A stretch of 64,000 bases of DNA from Tenrec ecaudatus. Lineage: Eukaryota; Chordata; Mammalia; Afrosoricida; Tenrecidae. The DNA lies in assembly GCF_050624435.1 (NCBI RefSeq), contig NC_134535.1, forward strand, positions 126,095,731 to 126,159,730. Reading direction: 5' to 3'. The notes under the pieces are model-generated. The model saw only the letters and a program-made list of their open reading frames with translations, did not search any database and had not been told where the DNA came from. Each line of letters starts with the position of its first letter. Within the stretch, counting starts at the first letter, position 1. Made by a program: the position numbers and the translations under genes. Below are positions 63,711 to 64,000 of this stretch, in pieces.

Positions 63711-64000
63711 CATGAAACAAAACAGTACAGAAATTGAATGGTAAACTGGTTTATTCTTTAAATATTCACCCAATTCACAATAGATTTTTTTCCTAAAATA
63801 GGACCTTGAAAGCGGGTCCTGGGTTATGGATCCCTCAAAGAAAAGGGGATTGGCTCAATGGATAATAGCCGAGGATTACAACAGTGAGACTCAGAACTAT
63901 TTGTATGGTCTCTGCCTGGTTTGTTTTGGTTTTTTCCTTACCAATGGGGGAGGAGTGGGAGGCATGGGGGGAGGGGTGGTGGTGATGAGCAAATAACAAC

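Overview
This is eukaryotic, mammalian genomic DNA: a mostly intergenic and intronic 64 kb window. Its main content is one multi-exon immune-receptor gene on the minus strand, embedded in dense interspersed repeats. Several repeat families are afrotherian in type: AfroSINE-like tRNA-derived SINEs, an L1 3' UTR family whose copies end in 'cccctaataaaatg', and RTE/BovB-type LINE pieces. A copy of the SPIN hAT transposon at 12981-13171 narrows the host. Among afrotherians I know SPIN only from tenrecs, so a tenrec (Echinops-like) is my best inference, at moderate confidence.

The main gene runs on the minus strand from a TATA-box promoter near 60.7 kb to a stop codon at 30854. I place 15 coding exons. 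All junctions are GT-AG and every intron is phase 1. Together they give an uninterrupted 907-codon frame: signal peptide, three SRCR domains, a linker, two SRCR domains, a short linker, a sixth SRCR domain, a stalk, one transmembrane segment and a four-exon tyrosine-bearing tail. Domain order, linkers and tail match WC1, the gamma-delta T-cell co-receptor of the CD163 family best known from cattle.

Behind this gene lie parts of a second copy. At 16.58-16.80 kb there is a paralogous promoter and signal-peptide exon. Its CCAAT-to-TATA spacing is the same as in the main gene, its exon phase is the same, and upstream blocks are conserved. At 3738-3859 there is an open duplicate of the terminal coding exon, inside a roughly 2.2 kb block duplicated from 30.05-32.25 kb. 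I found no SRCR or transmembrane exons between these two pieces, so the second gene looks gutted.

Layout. 0-2.9 kb: repeats and a TA-flanked DNA transposon. 2.9-5.1 kb: the duplicated terminal-exon block. 6.2-7.8 kb: a DNAJC8 processed pseudogene with a target-site duplication. 8-16.5 kb: L1 pieces and SPIN. 16.6-16.9 kb: the second promoter and exon 1. 17-26 kb: AfroSINEs, a long L1 3' UTR copy and a 1.65 kb RTE reverse-transcriptase fragment with its YADD motif. 26-29.7 kb: a decayed L1 with a monomer-like 5' UTR. 30-60.7 kb: the WC1-like gene, whose introns hold LTRs, L1 pieces, AfroSINEs and a 1 kb hAT transposon with a transposase remnant. 60.8-64 kb: upstream flank with a solo LTR that has a perfect 5-bp target duplication.
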